From Bretschneidera sinensis (taxonomy: Eukaryota > Streptophyta > Magnoliopsida > Brassicales > Akaniaceae), in the NCBI GenBank assembly GCA_023935145.1, contig CM043698.1, forward strand, positions 34,877,001 through 34,941,000: 64,000 bases of DNA, read 5' to 3'. A model generated the notes under the pieces. It was not told the DNA's origin. It did not search any database and saw only the letters and a program-made list of their open reading frames with translations. The position numbers and the translations under genes are program-made. Positions 1-11,345 of this stretch are shown here, piece by piece (position 1 is the first letter of the stretch; each line of letters begins with the position of its first letter).

Positions 1-1666
1 GTACCGACTTTTTTTTAATAGGTAATGTTTTCTTTGATTTTGGAAAACATTTTTCATGTTTCTAATGCAGTTCGCTGCATGATTTTAACGATACACGAAA
101 ATGCCCAGAAGGAGACAAGACTGTTTTTTTTTTACAGATTTCTGTATTTTATTTTTATGGTGCCTTGCCATTTTTATATGTAAGAAACACCCCATTATTG
201 AGTTTTCCTCAAGAGTTGTCACTAGCATACACTGGGGTGCACAATACGCACCCTATCTCCCACCTTCCCCAACCCCGAAAAAAAGAAATCCGTGTGGACC
301 TCAATTCTATAATTAGTTAATTTATTTTTTTATCTTGAATCGACGTGGACCTCGAAAATTTTGCATTTCTGGTCATTACATTGTTAGTGCTCAGCTCCCT
401 TCTATTTTTGCTGTTATGACGTTGTCAACATTTAATGGCCAGAGTTTAGTTTTTGTACTTGCTGGTGATGAAGTCATTGGTTTCCACTTATGAGGCTATT
501 TGGGTAATTTTGAGCTTTTTTAACTCCATCTAATTTTGCGAGTTTATTAGTGTGTGGGTTGTTTGTTAATGATGTCTTATTGGCCTTTACCATGTTCCTT
601 TTCTTGCAGAAATTATGTTATCTTCCTGCCGGTAACAGGTTCTTAAATTAGACTGTATGTTGAGTATTAATGCGTGCTTAGTCTCATAGTCAAAATCATT
701 GAGACTTTTGGATTAGTTGTTAACTCTCATCTTTAAAAAGTTTTTGTCCTTGGGTGAGATAGATTTATGTGTCATATATTTCTTATCTTATGATGCTGAG
801 GTAAATAAGAATTTTTACTCATACTTGCCTGGTATCCATCCCCTCTTAATATACCAAAAAAGAAATCATTGATACTTATTGATTAAAATACTAAAAAAGG
901 TTAGCAGAAAGGAAGGGATTAAAATGCTAAAAAAAAATTAATCAAACTGTGCACTTTTTCCAAATCAAATGGTACTTTTTGAGGTCTGGATGGCCAAAGT
1001 CCAAGTCTATGCCTGTTGGTAACATTTTTTGTCATCTGGGTATTGTAAGTCTAGTTTGTGGGTGGGTCCAAATAAGAGCAAAAAGTTTGTTGTGGTGTGC
1101 GTTTCATTAGTTGCATGTGTCTGACTTTTTTGGATATAAAGTTTAGTTAGTTGGTATTTTTAATGTGGGGTATTATTATAGACATTATAGTATAGTCAGA
1201 GGCTCATGGATTATCACCCTTTTCCCCGTGTAGGGCGGCTAGTGAGATGTCCTCATCTCTTTTGATTATTATGTCAGATTTTAATTTTTGAGGCTTAAGG
1301 TTAGACAGAGAAGTGATGAATTCAAGGCGCATGTTACCTTTCAATTTTTTCATGTTATCTCTTTGCTTTGCTTTTCCTTAGCGCCAGAATTTAAAACGTC
1401 CTTCGGTCCTTGAAGTTATTCAATAAATGATACAGCGTGGTCCTGGTACTTTTCCCTCTTGAATCTTGAGTTTTGATTGACATGTTATTGTAATCAATCA
1501 AATAGTTTATCGCATTCTAAATTGGTTTTAAGTATGTCCCTTGCAACACTTGTGAATCTTTGGGGAGCTAAATTCACTTAATAATGTGATAAGCATCGCC
1601 TGTGTTTGATTAATCTGTGTGTATGTTGGGTACTGACCTTGTTGGTGTTATGGGTGTGTTTTGAAG
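1..1666 (+). other. Intron of the IQD gene (upstream part outside window)
   Basis: No exon can be read here. The stretch is T-rich and AT-rich, as expected of a plant intron, and ends in an AG at 1665-1666 directly before the second half of an IQ67 domain. In the IQD family a phase-0 intron interrupts the IQ67 domain at this point, so the first half of the domain and the start codon should lie upstream of the window. Small open frames here do not resemble known proteins. Confidence 0.6.
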
Positions 1667-3131
1667 GCGAGGAGGGCATTGAGAGCGTTGAAAGGATTGG
1701 TTAGGCTTCAGGCACTTGTTAGAGGTCACATTGAGAGGAAGAGAACTGCAGAGTGGCTGCGGAGAATGCAAGTTTTGTTGCGAGCACAGGCACGCGCTTG
1801 TGCAGGGCGTGCAGTTGTTTCTGAATCTTCACAATCAAGTAGTAAATCATCACATTTCCTCCATCATGTAAGCAAGACTCATTTTTCCCTCCAGTGTTTG
1901 AAATTTTCTAGTAGTGGCTTTTTTGGAATTTTTCTGCAAGTGAATTTTCAAGCTTTATGGACTTGTAGGGCTTCCTTTCCTTTATTGCTCTAGACAACTT
2001 TTCTTTTTGGTGATGGACAACTTTTCAGCGCAAGTACTAGCTTATGTTTTCAAAGCACAAATTTTCTAGAAATTTATTGTACTTTCTCCATAAACCATTG
2101 TTCTTTTTGAATTGAATATGTAATAGTCTAGATTCAATTGGGATCATTTCACATTTTGGAATATTTAAATTTAATTTTGCATAATTTTTTTAACTATTTC
2201 TGAATATAAACCTTATCTATCCACAGGGTCCGCAAACCCCTGAAAAATTTGAACATGCTATCCGATCTAAGAGTACAAAATATGAGCAATCGCCAATGCT
2301 TAAAGTATGGTCTTCGCTTTCTACGCCTTTCTTCCTATATGCAAGGTACTAGGTCAAATTGTATATCTGTGCTTAACGCTTCCTCTTCAATAAATGCAGA
2401 GAAATGGTTCAAAGTCAAATGTCAAGATCGTTTATGATTCAGACAAAGCACATGTAGGTTGGAATTTATCAGAGCGTCGGATGGATGAACAATCATGGGA
2501 CGATCGAGTGCCTTCAGCAAGAATTGGTACCATAGATGATGAAAAGAATGACAAAATCCTTGAAATTGATACAGGGAAGCACCATTTCGCACCCAAACGT
2601 AGAGACTTGTTTCACTCTTCTCACTTTGTTCTGGCTTCAGACCAGTACAGTCATAGCTTTGCAACTTCAAAAGACTCCACAACACATCAAACAATGCCAA
2701 GTCCATCTTCTGGTGAAGTTCAATCTTTAAGCCCTTTGAAATTCTCTCACGATGTTGAAGAAAGCCCTTTTTGCACGAATGATAACAGCCCGCAATTTTA
2801 CTCTGCATCATCAAGGGGGGTTATTTCTAAAAGAAGCCCCTTTACTCCGACTAAGAGCGATGGCTCAAGAAGCTACCTAAGTGGTTACTCAGACCAACCA
2901 AACTACATGTCTTTCACAGAATCTTCCAAGGCAAAATTGAGAGCTCTCAGTGCTCCAAGACAAAGACCCCAATACGAGGGATCTAGTTCGGCAAAAAAGT
3001 ATTCTGTTTATGGGTTTGGTGAATCTCGATCACAAAAGGTTTCAACATTGCATGCCAATTTTACAAGTAAAGCTTATCCAGGATCAGGCCGTTTGGACAG
3101 GCTTGGGATGCCTGTTGGTGTTAGATACTAA
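1667..3131 (+). CDS. IQ67-domain (IQD) calmodulin-binding protein, 3' exons only
   Basis: Three exons are seen: 1667-1867, 2227-2304 and 2400-3131 (TAA stop), all in phase 0 with GT-AG introns. The first begins inside the IQ67 domain ([20 protein letters not shown]), the hallmark of the plant IQD family, which binds calmodulin and is often found at microtubules, membranes or the nucleus. The last exon is rich in Ser, Pro and Lys. It carries the conserved C-terminal block near residue 250 of the visible part ([23 protein letters not shown]4005) and ends in [12 protein letters not shown]. The visible part is 336 residues (336 codons plus stop). The C-terminal motifs recall the IQD22-25 subgroup, but the member is not assigned. 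The N-terminus is missing from the window, so this is a partial gene, not a broken one. Confidence 0.9.
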
Positions 3132-3959
3132 AATCTGTTTCGTTTTTTAGTGTAGCATTGGCCAACTGATTTACTGTCTTGTATGTTCTCCAAGTAATAC
3201 TGTCTACATGTGTTCGTTTAGGTCTAATTTTGAGTCTGACTTGATGCTCTGCTACTTTATGAAAATCTTACATTTCACTGCAAGTGACTTTCACTTCAGA
3301 CATTTTTCTTAGTTAATTTATGTCTGGATATGATTTCTTCTCTCTGACGTGTTTTTTAAGTTGAGTTTTGTTTCTAGGGACTAATATGATAAATTTTGGT
3401 AGTTAAGGATGCCCCACTTGGATACACCAGATCGCTAGAGAAGATGGTACTTATAGAATTTGGGATAAATGATGTCGGTGGTAGTACTAAGCTACCTTGG
3501 TGGCAGTCAGGCTACGGATGTATACGGTGACGTATGGATCCTAATTTTGTACAGGAACATCTTATCTTATAAGTAATTAAAATGGAGACGGTATCCGATA
3601 GCCATGGATTTGGTTCCTCTGAACCTGTCCAGCCGCAACCACGCCCCTCAACCGGCATCTTTCAGTGATCAATAATTGCTACTTTACATATAATGAATTA
3701 ATTGTTGAGCATTATAAAGATAGTAATGCCTTAGAAGAGAAAACGAAGATAGATTTTATCACTTTTTTCAACCTATGATATTCAAGTAGACTGGTTTTGC
3801 ATTGGCTGGTTCCATTGAAAAGGGCAGATTAAACCATGTGATCTACAGAACATGAATGGGAAACTTTTCTGTCTTCTTCGAGAATATTTGTCTTATGCTT
3901 GCTGTGAGCACAAACTCAGAGAATTCAAAACCTATTTGACCTTCCCTTGCCAAATAAAG
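3132..3959. other. 3' flank of the IQD gene and intergenic DNA
   Basis: The first few hundred bases after the IQD stop are T-rich and probably include its 3' UTR. No exon, RNA gene or recognisable element was found in the rest. Confidence 0.4.
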
Positions 3960-4205
3960 TGAAAAAATTATTTATACAAATGTTCATTAAATCTATGAAC
4001 AAGCTCTAGCAATTTTAAAGTAATATTAAACTAAGCTCGTTTATATAATCGAGTCGAGCTCGAGTAAAACTTGATTGTTTTATTAAGAGTTGAGATCCAA
4101 CAAAGTTATTGAAACTTGAGTTCGGCTCATGCTCGATTAAAATCTTAATGAACAAACTTGAAAAGAACAATACTCAATTCGGCTTGACTCATTTACACCA
4201 CTGCC
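3960..4205. repeat. Dispersed repeat with GAGCTCGAGT-type motifs
   Basis: This stretch carries imperfect Ser/Xho-like strings such as cgagtcgagctcgagt and their relatives (gagttcggctcatgctcgat). Such strings mark a dispersed repeat class common in flowering plant intergenic DNA. A related fragment lies near 7670-7700 (gagctcgagttgaatcgaac). No element ends were identified. Confidence 0.45.
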
Positions 4206-4480
4206 TATGCTAATGGGAAATGCAATAATCAAAAACTAATTGACAAAACAAAAAATAAATTGACGCCAAATGCATGTTAAAGTAAAAATCAAATAACAAA
4301 TATCTGAAGTTCTTCACAATCTTCTTTGCCTCTTTGATTGCTCCCTCAATCCTCCAAGAAAAGCTTGTTCTTTTGCAAAGCGAGTTATTTTGACTTTCTT
4401 CTCGATTGCCCAATTTCTCATTCAACTTCTTCATCTCAAAACAAGCTCTAATTATCAACTCATTTTCTTAAAAATCTGGA
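4206..4480 (-). other. Unassigned block with an 82-codon frame
   Basis: On the minus strand 4210-4458 reads as a lysine-rich open frame including GAIKEAKKIVKNFRYL. It matches no family I recognise and has no clear neighbouring exon. It could be a TE fragment or an exon of a lost gene related to the orphan first exon near 6.6 kb. No function is proposed. Confidence 0.15.
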
Positions 4481-4482
4481 CT

Positions 4483-4840
4483 GCAAAATGTTGATAGTGT
4501 TCAGAAGAATATTCCACAGCAAGTTTACCAAAGGAGAGTAAAAGCTCCAAAAGTTGAAAATACAATAGAGAAATACAGGGAAAAGCCCCACTTGGGTTCC
4601 AGACTTCTGCCCCACTTGGGTTGCTGAAGTATGGAACAAAAGTGGGGCTTTTTACTGTCTTTCCCCATTGCATTGTCAACTTTTGGAACTATTACTCTCG
4701 TTTAGTAAACCTTGCTGTTCCAAACACTCTATCAACATTTTGCAACTCAAAAATGCTTCTCTTTACATTTATCAACTTCACGGAATCCACATGCATCACT
4801 GAGTTCCATTGAAATTCTGTTCTTTCTCATTTACAGCCAC
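4483..4840. repeat. Foldback/MITE-like element, copy 1
   Basis: The sequence around 4490-4600 pairs with the reverse complement of 4630-4735, so a long hairpin can form. The outer part (aatgcttctctttacat at about 4752) and the central stem both recur in the copy at 7211-7561, in a different arrangement. That supports a mobile foldback family with inverted arms of about 100-200 bp. There is no coding capacity. Exact ends and target duplication were not resolved. Confidence 0.6.
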
Positions 4841-5023
4841 TGTGATGCTAGAATTAAATCCACAAAACCGAATCACATGTTAAAAGAATTATACGACTTT
4901 ATCAGCGAACAAAAATGAATTTCTGTAGCAATCTAGCAAAGATAATTTTTCTCAAAATATCCAAATCAGATATAAAGAATTTCATTAAACATGTCCTAAA
5001 GACCAAAATGGCCCCAAGCTAAA

Positions 5024-6102
5024 GGCAAGCGTTATTGCCACAACGTTAATTGTTAACTTCGTTGTTGCAAATCCAAGTGGACCGATTTACCCTTATTTAA
5101 GAATTCAGCTCATTAGTCTCTTATTTCCAAAATACTCTTTTTACATTTGATATCTTTTTCTTGTCAAAAACAATTCTTTCCTTGACAATCTCTTCTTTCA
5201 ACCATTACACTTCTTGTTCATGACCATTATACTTTTTTCTAATGCCTTTTAACGTCCAAAAGTGATTGTTTTTAGGCGTTACTTTAGTAACTATTTCGAG
5301 AAAAAAATTACATTGAAGAAGACCAAAGACAACCAAAACTTTAGGTGTTACTTTAGAAACTATTTCAAGAAAAGAATTACAGTGAAGAAGACCAAAGACA
5401 AGCTGAGCAGTCCCAAGAGAAATGCTTGAGAGTTCTATTGCAGTTGTTTCTCTTTGTGTTCAAGTGAAGAGAGCCGTTCCTAGCATGCCTGATAGAAAAT
5501 TTGTTTTGGACCTTCTTAAGTCCGCTTGAGGATATTCTAGTGGAGGACAACTTCCAAGACTGCAAGTTCTTACAACCAAAAGAAAGCTTAGATACATAGT
5601 CACGGCCTATGAGGAATTTTCACAAACAGTTCTGCTACGTATCTAGCGAATTCTAAACTATGCTCGCTAAGCAAATTACTGATCCCAAAACGTTTACTAT
5701 AAACATGACTCATTCTTAAGGCTACTATTATAACCATAACATCAGTGACCAATAGTGTTACAGCAAATGAGAAAAATATGAGATGCTTCATTGGTGAGAT
5801 ATTAAAGAGAGTGAAGCAAAATGAAAGAAAAATTTGGGAAAGTGAAGAGTTGCAAAATATGAACACCCAAACGAACAGGATTGTGAACAGAAAGTGTAAC
5901 GGTGACAAGAATAAATTGGCAGAGGAAAAAAATCGTTTTTGATAAATAAAAAAGATATCGAATGCAAAGAGAGTATTTTTAGAAATAAAATACTGATAAC
6001 TTGTACTCTTTTGACTAAACAAGGGTAAAACACTCCACTTAGATTTGCAACAATAAAATTACTGTGGCATTAAGGTTCTTGGCTGCGGCCATAACGCTTG
6101 CC
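5024..6102. mobile_element. Non-autonomous Mutator-like element (MULE)
   Basis: The left end GGCAAGCGTTATTGCC at 5024 is matched in reverse complement at 6102 (GGCAAGCGTTATGGCC). The similarity of the two arms continues inward, with gaps, for well over 100 bp (for example the gatatctttttc-type block near 5150 and its mirror near 5955). Flanks carry caagctaaa (left) and caagccaaa (right), a 9-bp target duplication with one mismatch, which is typical of MULEs. About 1.08 kb long with no transposase frame. The internal frames on both strands look accidental. The centre (about 5400-5600) could be captured host DNA, but its source is not recognised. Confidence 0.7.
5272..5409. repeat. 69-bp tandem direct repeat, two copies
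   Basis: Two adjacent copies start at ttaggcgtt (5272) and ttaggtgtt (5341). They share ttactttag, actatttc and gaagaagaccaaagacaa with a few substitutions, and lie inside the Mutator-like element. Confidence 0.7.
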
Positions 6103-6569
6103 AAGCCAAAACCAAAACTTCAACTCCAACTCCAACCAGCAATTTAATCCAAACAGTTATATCTCAAGTAAATATCTACACTCGGCCACATCATCGGATT
6201 CCATGATCTATTTTCAAATTAGCCCAGAACAATAAACATATCAATAGCGCACACATTATATGCCAACCAAATTCTTGCCACACCAAGAAAAACAAGCTAA
6301 ACAGATTCAAGTCATTGGATTAGAAGTACCAGCAAAACAAAGATCAAGCACCAGAATACCCACGCATGAGCAGAAAGAAATTAAACCCAACCAACAAAAT
6401 CCATTATCAATGCTCACAGAATGCAAAATCAACAAATGAAATCGTAGATCATGGAAACTACGCCAAATCCAATCACATATTTTTTTTTTCAGATCAAGCC
6501 AAACAAGTATAAGATTCAAACGTGAAAATTCAGTTTAAGCAATGAACTAGTAAGGAGCTAAAGAATTAC
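6103..6569 (-). other. Intron-like stretch next to the orphan first exon
   Basis: Read on the minus strand this is T-rich, with many ttgatttt/tggttttg words typical of a first plant intron. It starts with a good donor at 6569-6568 and runs into the Mutator-like element. No exon was found in it. Confidence 0.3.
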
Positions 6570-6850
6570 CTGAAAATTAATGCTTGGTTTAACCCAAGAT
6601 ACTCCGCGCAGAAATTCAGTTTGAAACGGAGGACGAGCGACGAAGGTGCTTCGATCAGAGAGAGAGAGAGAGCCATAGGATTCCCGTGGCGATGGTTGTG
6701 GTTCAGGCTTAGCCGTGACTTGCGATGGAGGGGCACTGAATTCCTCTTTTGTTTTTTGGGTTTTTCTGTGCATATGGCTAGTGGCGGCTAAGAAAAGAGA
6801 GTCATAAGAAGAGATTTTTTTGGGTAATCGGTGGCTACAGAGAAAGTTAT
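6570..6850 (-). other. Candidate first exon (5' UTR or N-terminus) of a lost or unrecognised gene
   Basis: On the minus strand a GA/CT-rich leader (CT repeat at about 6657-6671) is followed by an open frame from 6773 that ends in TTTTCAG before a GTAATT donor at 6569. The composition is that of a plant 5' UTR or first exon and the encoded peptide matches no family I know. No downstream exon could be found between 4.2 and 6.5 kb, where a Mutator-like element and a foldback element now sit. It may be a 5' UTR exon, a remnant or a non-coding transcript. Confidence 0.3.
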
Positions 6851-7210
6851 GAAAGAAAATATTTTAGGCTTTCTTTGTTTGATTTCATAGAGGGAGCCCG
6901 TGGCGGGCGATGAGGAGGAGCAAGAGGACTCCCTCCTTGTTTTTGAGCGGCAAGGATGGAGAGGAATTTTATTAGGGTTTTTTTTTTATCCCGAAAATGC
7001 CCGTCCTTTTTATTTTGTGCCTCTGACTTTTTATCAGGCAGCACAAAATTTCTACCGTAATCCTATTTACGGCTATGGTTTAAATGTAATTTAAATAATT
7101 ATAATTAAAAAAATTTAATTTTAATTTTAATTTCAATAATTTAAATTATATTTAAATAACTTTCAATTAAAAGTTTATATTATGTGTTTGCGTAACCCTA
7201 TCATCATTTC
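6851..7210. other. Intergenic DNA, no feature
   Basis: The first part is GC-richer and could be promoter DNA of the candidate minus-strand exon. The part after 7090 is nearly pure A/T. Nothing else is seen. Confidence 0.3.
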
Positions 7211-7561
7211 GGAGCTAAAAAATGCTTCTCTTTACATCAATCAACCCTGCCGAATCCAAACATGTCCCTCATGTTCCACTGAAATTTTGTTCCTTCTCAT
7301 TTGCACCCACGAGTTCCTCAGATGAAAATAATGATTTGCTTAATTCGTGTCTAGTGGCTGTAAATAAGAAGGAACATGATTTCAATGAAACAGTAGGGAC
7401 ATATTTGGATTCAGAGGAGTTGATAAATGTAAAGAGAAGCATTTTTTGAGCTGCTAAATGTTGACAGGATTTTCAAAAGAACATTCCACAACAAGATTTA
7501 TCTTAGGAGTAAAAGATCTAAAAGTTGACAATGCAATGGACAAAAAAACAATGAAAAGCCC
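7211..7561. repeat. Foldback/MITE-like element, copy 2
   Basis: The left arm starting ggagctaaaaaatgcttctc pairs with the reverse complement of the right arm near 7425-7455 (gagaagcattttttgagc). The outer segment (aatgttgacag onward to aaaagccc at 7561) is homologous to the central stem of the copy at 4483-4840. There is no coding capacity. Confidence 0.6.
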
Positions 7562-8053
7562 AAACTTATTAATACTGATAATTAAACCATTAACTTCACC
7601 CGACCTAAATTTAATTGGAGCGAGTATTTTTTATCTTTACCCCATCCAATTCTAACTTATCCAAAGTCTAAATTGAGCTCGAGTTGAATCGAACTATCTT
7701 GCAAAAGTTGCACCCTTGTTTACATATGTTCAATGATATGGATGTTAAATATGTACAATAAAGCCTTCTTAATAGCCATAATTGACAACTTTGTTATTGC
7801 TAGTCATTTCTCATCTCCCACGAACAATCGTCTTAAGCTTTCACCATCAGCATAAAAAGACTTCTGTAATTCCCACTAATCAAAGCATTTCAAACAGCAT
7901 ACATAAATATAACAGGGTTGCACAGAGGAAAACAACATTCAAGATCATTTTGGCAAAATGTTCTGTTAATACTCCATGTGCTCCAATCTATAAAGAAACT
8001 ATCAGATTAACATTTTCATTTAGAGAAAAACAAACTATCATTTTGGGATCTTT
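7562..8053. other. Intergenic DNA downstream of the neprosin-family gene
   Basis: It contains a fragment of the GAGCTCGAGT-type repeat near 7670 and, toward 8053, the probable 3' UTR of the minus-strand neprosin-family gene. No other exon is visible. Confidence 0.35.
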
Positions 8054-11000
8054 TCAATCTCCTGTTATTCCTCCTCGGCCTCCATACAAAATTGTACGGC
8101 CCCAGTAACCAGCATCTGGATATGATTTCTGAACTACTTTATACACTGAAGCACGATCTGCGTATTCATCTAACTGATCAGCATCTTTAACCCGATTTTC
8201 ATTAACATAAGCAATGCGTCTGCAGTAAGCATCAAAAATAGGGTCTACTTGGAGGATAATGCCACTGCCCATTGGAGGACTCAGTATTTTTGGCAGACCA
8301 AATACTTCTCCTCCCCAAAATACTTCAGAAGCTGGATTTCCTAGGCCGGTAAAAATATGCTTTGGCCAAAAACCAACATCAGTGTCCTCTTCTCCTAGAT
8401 TAAGCCACCAATTTCCATTAACTGTATCCTATAAAAGAAAAGAAAAAGAATCAAATACTTTTTTTTGCAAATGTAGATCAACACATTTTTCTCCAATCTC
8501 ATGCTAATAAGTTCTTTACATCTTACATTAAATATACAAAACGTTATCAGGTAAGAAGCTAAATCTACAGCCCTAATAGCTGGTTTCACTTTTTTTAAAG
8601 TGAACTAAAGATTACAGAAAAAATGGTGGACCAAACTATTAGGGCTGTGAATTTAAAAGTTACCCCATTATCAGATTGATAATAAATTAAATCATAAGCT
8701 TACCCGGAAAATAAAGAATTTTGTATCATGTGCTTCCACTCCTGGTATAGAAATGTTTACGAAAGGAAGGTCGAGAGGTATATCCGGATTAACTAAGACA
8801 AACCCAGGGCATCTTGTATTGAAGCAACGTGAGTTACCGGCCTATTTGAGCCCCCCTCCCAAAAAAAAAGAAAAAGAAAAAAAGAAGACGAAAAGGTTAG
8901 TGGAACTCTGGAAGTATTTGATAATTTAAAGTAAAGTGTATAACTAAAAATCAATTGAACTTACATGCAAATAAGTAAACAACCGAGTTCGATTGTCCTC
9001 ATATACCGTAGGACTCACCTAACAAAACCAGAATTAGACAGATTAAGTAAGAATGGTAGCTTTTATGGACTTATAAGAAAGGAGGCGGAGGGGGGGGGGG
9101 GGGGCGCGGGGAGAAAGAAAGAAAGATGCATTATAACTTTTGTAATTCAGAAAAAAGAACAGAAGTTTGTGTAATGGCAAGAAAAAATCGAATTTAGTTG
9201 GCTGATCAAATGAGAAACATTCAGAAACTATATAAAATAGAATATATAGCCCTTTTTTCTTCCTTTTTCCAATTTGAACGTGGAACAACTATTTTAGATT
9301 ATGCTATAAATAAAATTGCCCATAAACTTACCATCCATCCAGCTTTAATATAATCGTCACCATTTGATAGCTTTATTAAACCCGTACTGTATTCAAAGGC
9401 TTCAACATGTGGAGTATGATGTATGCTAAGACGAGCTTGAGCACCGTCAAATTTCTTTTCAACCTTGAAACTTGGCGAAACTCCGGCAAACTGCGTAATA
9501 TAATTAATTCTCTCATAAATTAAAAAAGTATATACAATAAGTGTGCCTTTTGGTACACCGGATTAATAAGATAGGATCAAGACGATGATAAAAGGAGATT
9601 ATTTTCATCCAATATTCCAATCTTATATTTAAAAAGTAACATAAAAATAATCATAACTCACTCATTTATAAAAATGGAATATGTATCCTCGTTTTAATAC
9701 CATTATCTTCTTAATCCTATGTATCAAACAAGCACTAAATGAATAGAAGGGTTCCATTAATGAAGCTGAGACCCAAGCAAAATTTGCCTATTTGAATTCT
9801 TCAATTTTGTCAATAGTCTAGCATTAGTACTAATAAAAACATGAACTCACTGCACCCACACATCATTGTAAGAACTCAGAAATATGATTTACAAGTTGAT
9901 TTTTTGTTCTAAAGTGAACGTTGATTAATAATTTTGAACTTCTTTACGGGGTGGGGGGAAATAAAACTTACATGCAAGCCTGGATTTTGTTTGGAGAGGG
10001 GATGTTTATTTGAAGCAAATATTTCTGAAAATAATTTGTCTCTAATAAGATCGCCTTTGGTAGTTCTCCTGATGGGAACTGTTCCAAATGGGCAACCTAT
10101 ACCCTTCAACTTAACAGAGGTTGCTCCACTGCTTTTTGAATAACTCTCACTTCTTATTTCCTTGGGAATAGAACTTGGTTTCATCTGCAACAAAATTCAT
10201 AGTTACTTCTAATTGTCACATATGGTATAAACTTTATTAGTGAAATATTAAGGTATGCATGCAAAATCAAACCTGAAAATGGAACATATGATTTTTCAAC
10301 AGTGGGTGATCAAAAGCAGGCTGCTTGTAAAAATCAACACAGTCGAAAATGTCTCCATATTCGGTCTGTAAAACTCAAACACATTGATTTTAACTAATGC
10401 AAATCATCTTCGTACTTCCATATATATATATATATATATATGAAATGCTAACTTGCCACACTTAAAGGCACGAGTTAGATTGTGCCCAAATTAATTTGGA
10501 CCAAAATACTCTTGAATATTCCCTAAAAACTCATTAAGTAGGGATTTTTGGGCATTTTTAAAAAAACAAATCTGAAAAGTCAAATAATAACTGACTGGAA
10601 GCCAATCTCGGTCGCGGTCTGGTGGTTCATGCCAGTTCGCGACAACAATTCCGGCGGCAAACTGCTAGGTGGTTATGACCGAATATGGCTGGAATATACC
10701 AAATCTAAAGGGGTGCACTCTCCGTACACGCGGGCGGCGCGTGAGGGTAGTCAAGGAGACCGAGGGCGGTGAACATGGGGCTGGAATGTAGATCTTTACA
10801 TTTTTACCATAACCACCAAACTTTTTGTCAGAGGATTAAATATACAATATCATTCCATTTCTATAACATAAAATACTTGTACCAAACAGAAACATTAAAA
10901 ACATCTGTACTCAATATCTTACCTTTATAGTCTTCACCGCAGGTTTATTGAGTAGCTTAAGTTGCTTCTGCAATTCTAGATCCTCTTTTTTTGACAATAT

Positions 11001-11078
11001 ATTTCCCTCAACACATTTTTGATTTAGAAGATAAGAACACAATATAATAGTAAATATAAAAGCAATTCTTGAAGCCAT
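8054..11078 (-). CDS. Neprosin-family (DUF239) putative glutamic peptidase, secreted
   Basis: Seven exons read in order on the minus strand: 11078-10923, 10365-10273, 10184-9972, 9490-9332, 9018-8965, 8841-8704 and 8428-8054. All introns are phase 0 and GT-AG, giving 395 residues. Residues 1 to about 24 form a signal peptide (MASRIAFIFTIILCSYLL). A neprosin activation-peptide region follows, with QLKLLNKPAVKTIK, AFDHPLLKNH and GCPFGTVPIRRTTK. The peptidase domain then shows AGWMVSP, VYEDNRTRLFTY, GNWWLNLGE and FWGGEV. Family members are secreted proteins; Nepenthes neprosin is a glutamic peptidase with two catalytic Glu residues. E312 in FWGGEV and E184 or E187 are candidates here, not verified. 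Unlike the usual NCYGV and GGPGGNC end motifs, this protein has ASVYKV and GGRGGITGD, so a cysteine pair appears lost. No stop or frameshift is seen. Confidence 0.92.
9090..9104. repeat. Poly-G tract (15 G)
   Basis: An uninterrupted run of G lies in the fourth intron of the neprosin-family gene, followed by a GA-rich stretch. It is unstable in length and could form quadruplex structure. Confidence 0.8.
10420..10441. repeat. (TA)n microsatellite
   Basis: About ten TA units in the first intron of the neprosin-family gene. Confidence 0.85.
10590..10790. other. GC-rich insert-like block in neprosin intron 1
   Basis: This block has a much higher GC content than the surrounding intron (for example tcggtcgcggtctggtgg and cgggcggcgcgtgaggg). 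The intron is also longer than its siblings at 557 bp. It looks like a dispersed repeat or TE fragment. No ends or coding match were identified. Confidence 0.35.
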
Positions 11079-11181
11079 AGAAACAACCTCTAACTAGTCT
11101 CTGATTATCCGAACTTTGACAAGCTTTAGGGAAGGCATACCTTCTCATATTTATTTCCAATTAGTTGGCAAACTTGGAAAC

Positions 11182-11189
11182 ATATATAA
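11182..11189 (-). promoter_or_regulatory. Candidate TATA box of the neprosin-family gene
   Basis: The minus strand reads TTTATATATG about 105-110 bp upstream of the start codon at 11078, a plausible core promoter distance for a plant gene. This rests on motif and position only. Confidence 0.35.
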
Positions 11190-11345
11190 AAAAAGGAAAG
11201 AAATAAAGCCATAGTGGAAAATTAAGGTAAAATCTTCCTACATTTATTTTTAACAAGTTGCACCCAGTGCATGTGGTGTTTCCAGAATGGAATGTTATTT
11301 ATTGTTTTATTGGGAATAAATATACCTTCTCAAAAATGGAAAAAA

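Noticed and set aside
5272..5409. CRISPR-like or satellite array
   Set aside because: Only two imperfect tandem copies without spacers, in a plant nuclear transposon.
5600..6022. 140-codon minus-strand frame
   Set aside because: It lies in the inverted end of the Mutator-like element, is rich in Phe/Leu/Ser as expected of T-rich DNA, and has no domain.
7782..8108. 108-codon plus-strand frame
   Set aside because: It overlaps the 3' end of the neprosin-family gene on the other strand and has no homology signal.
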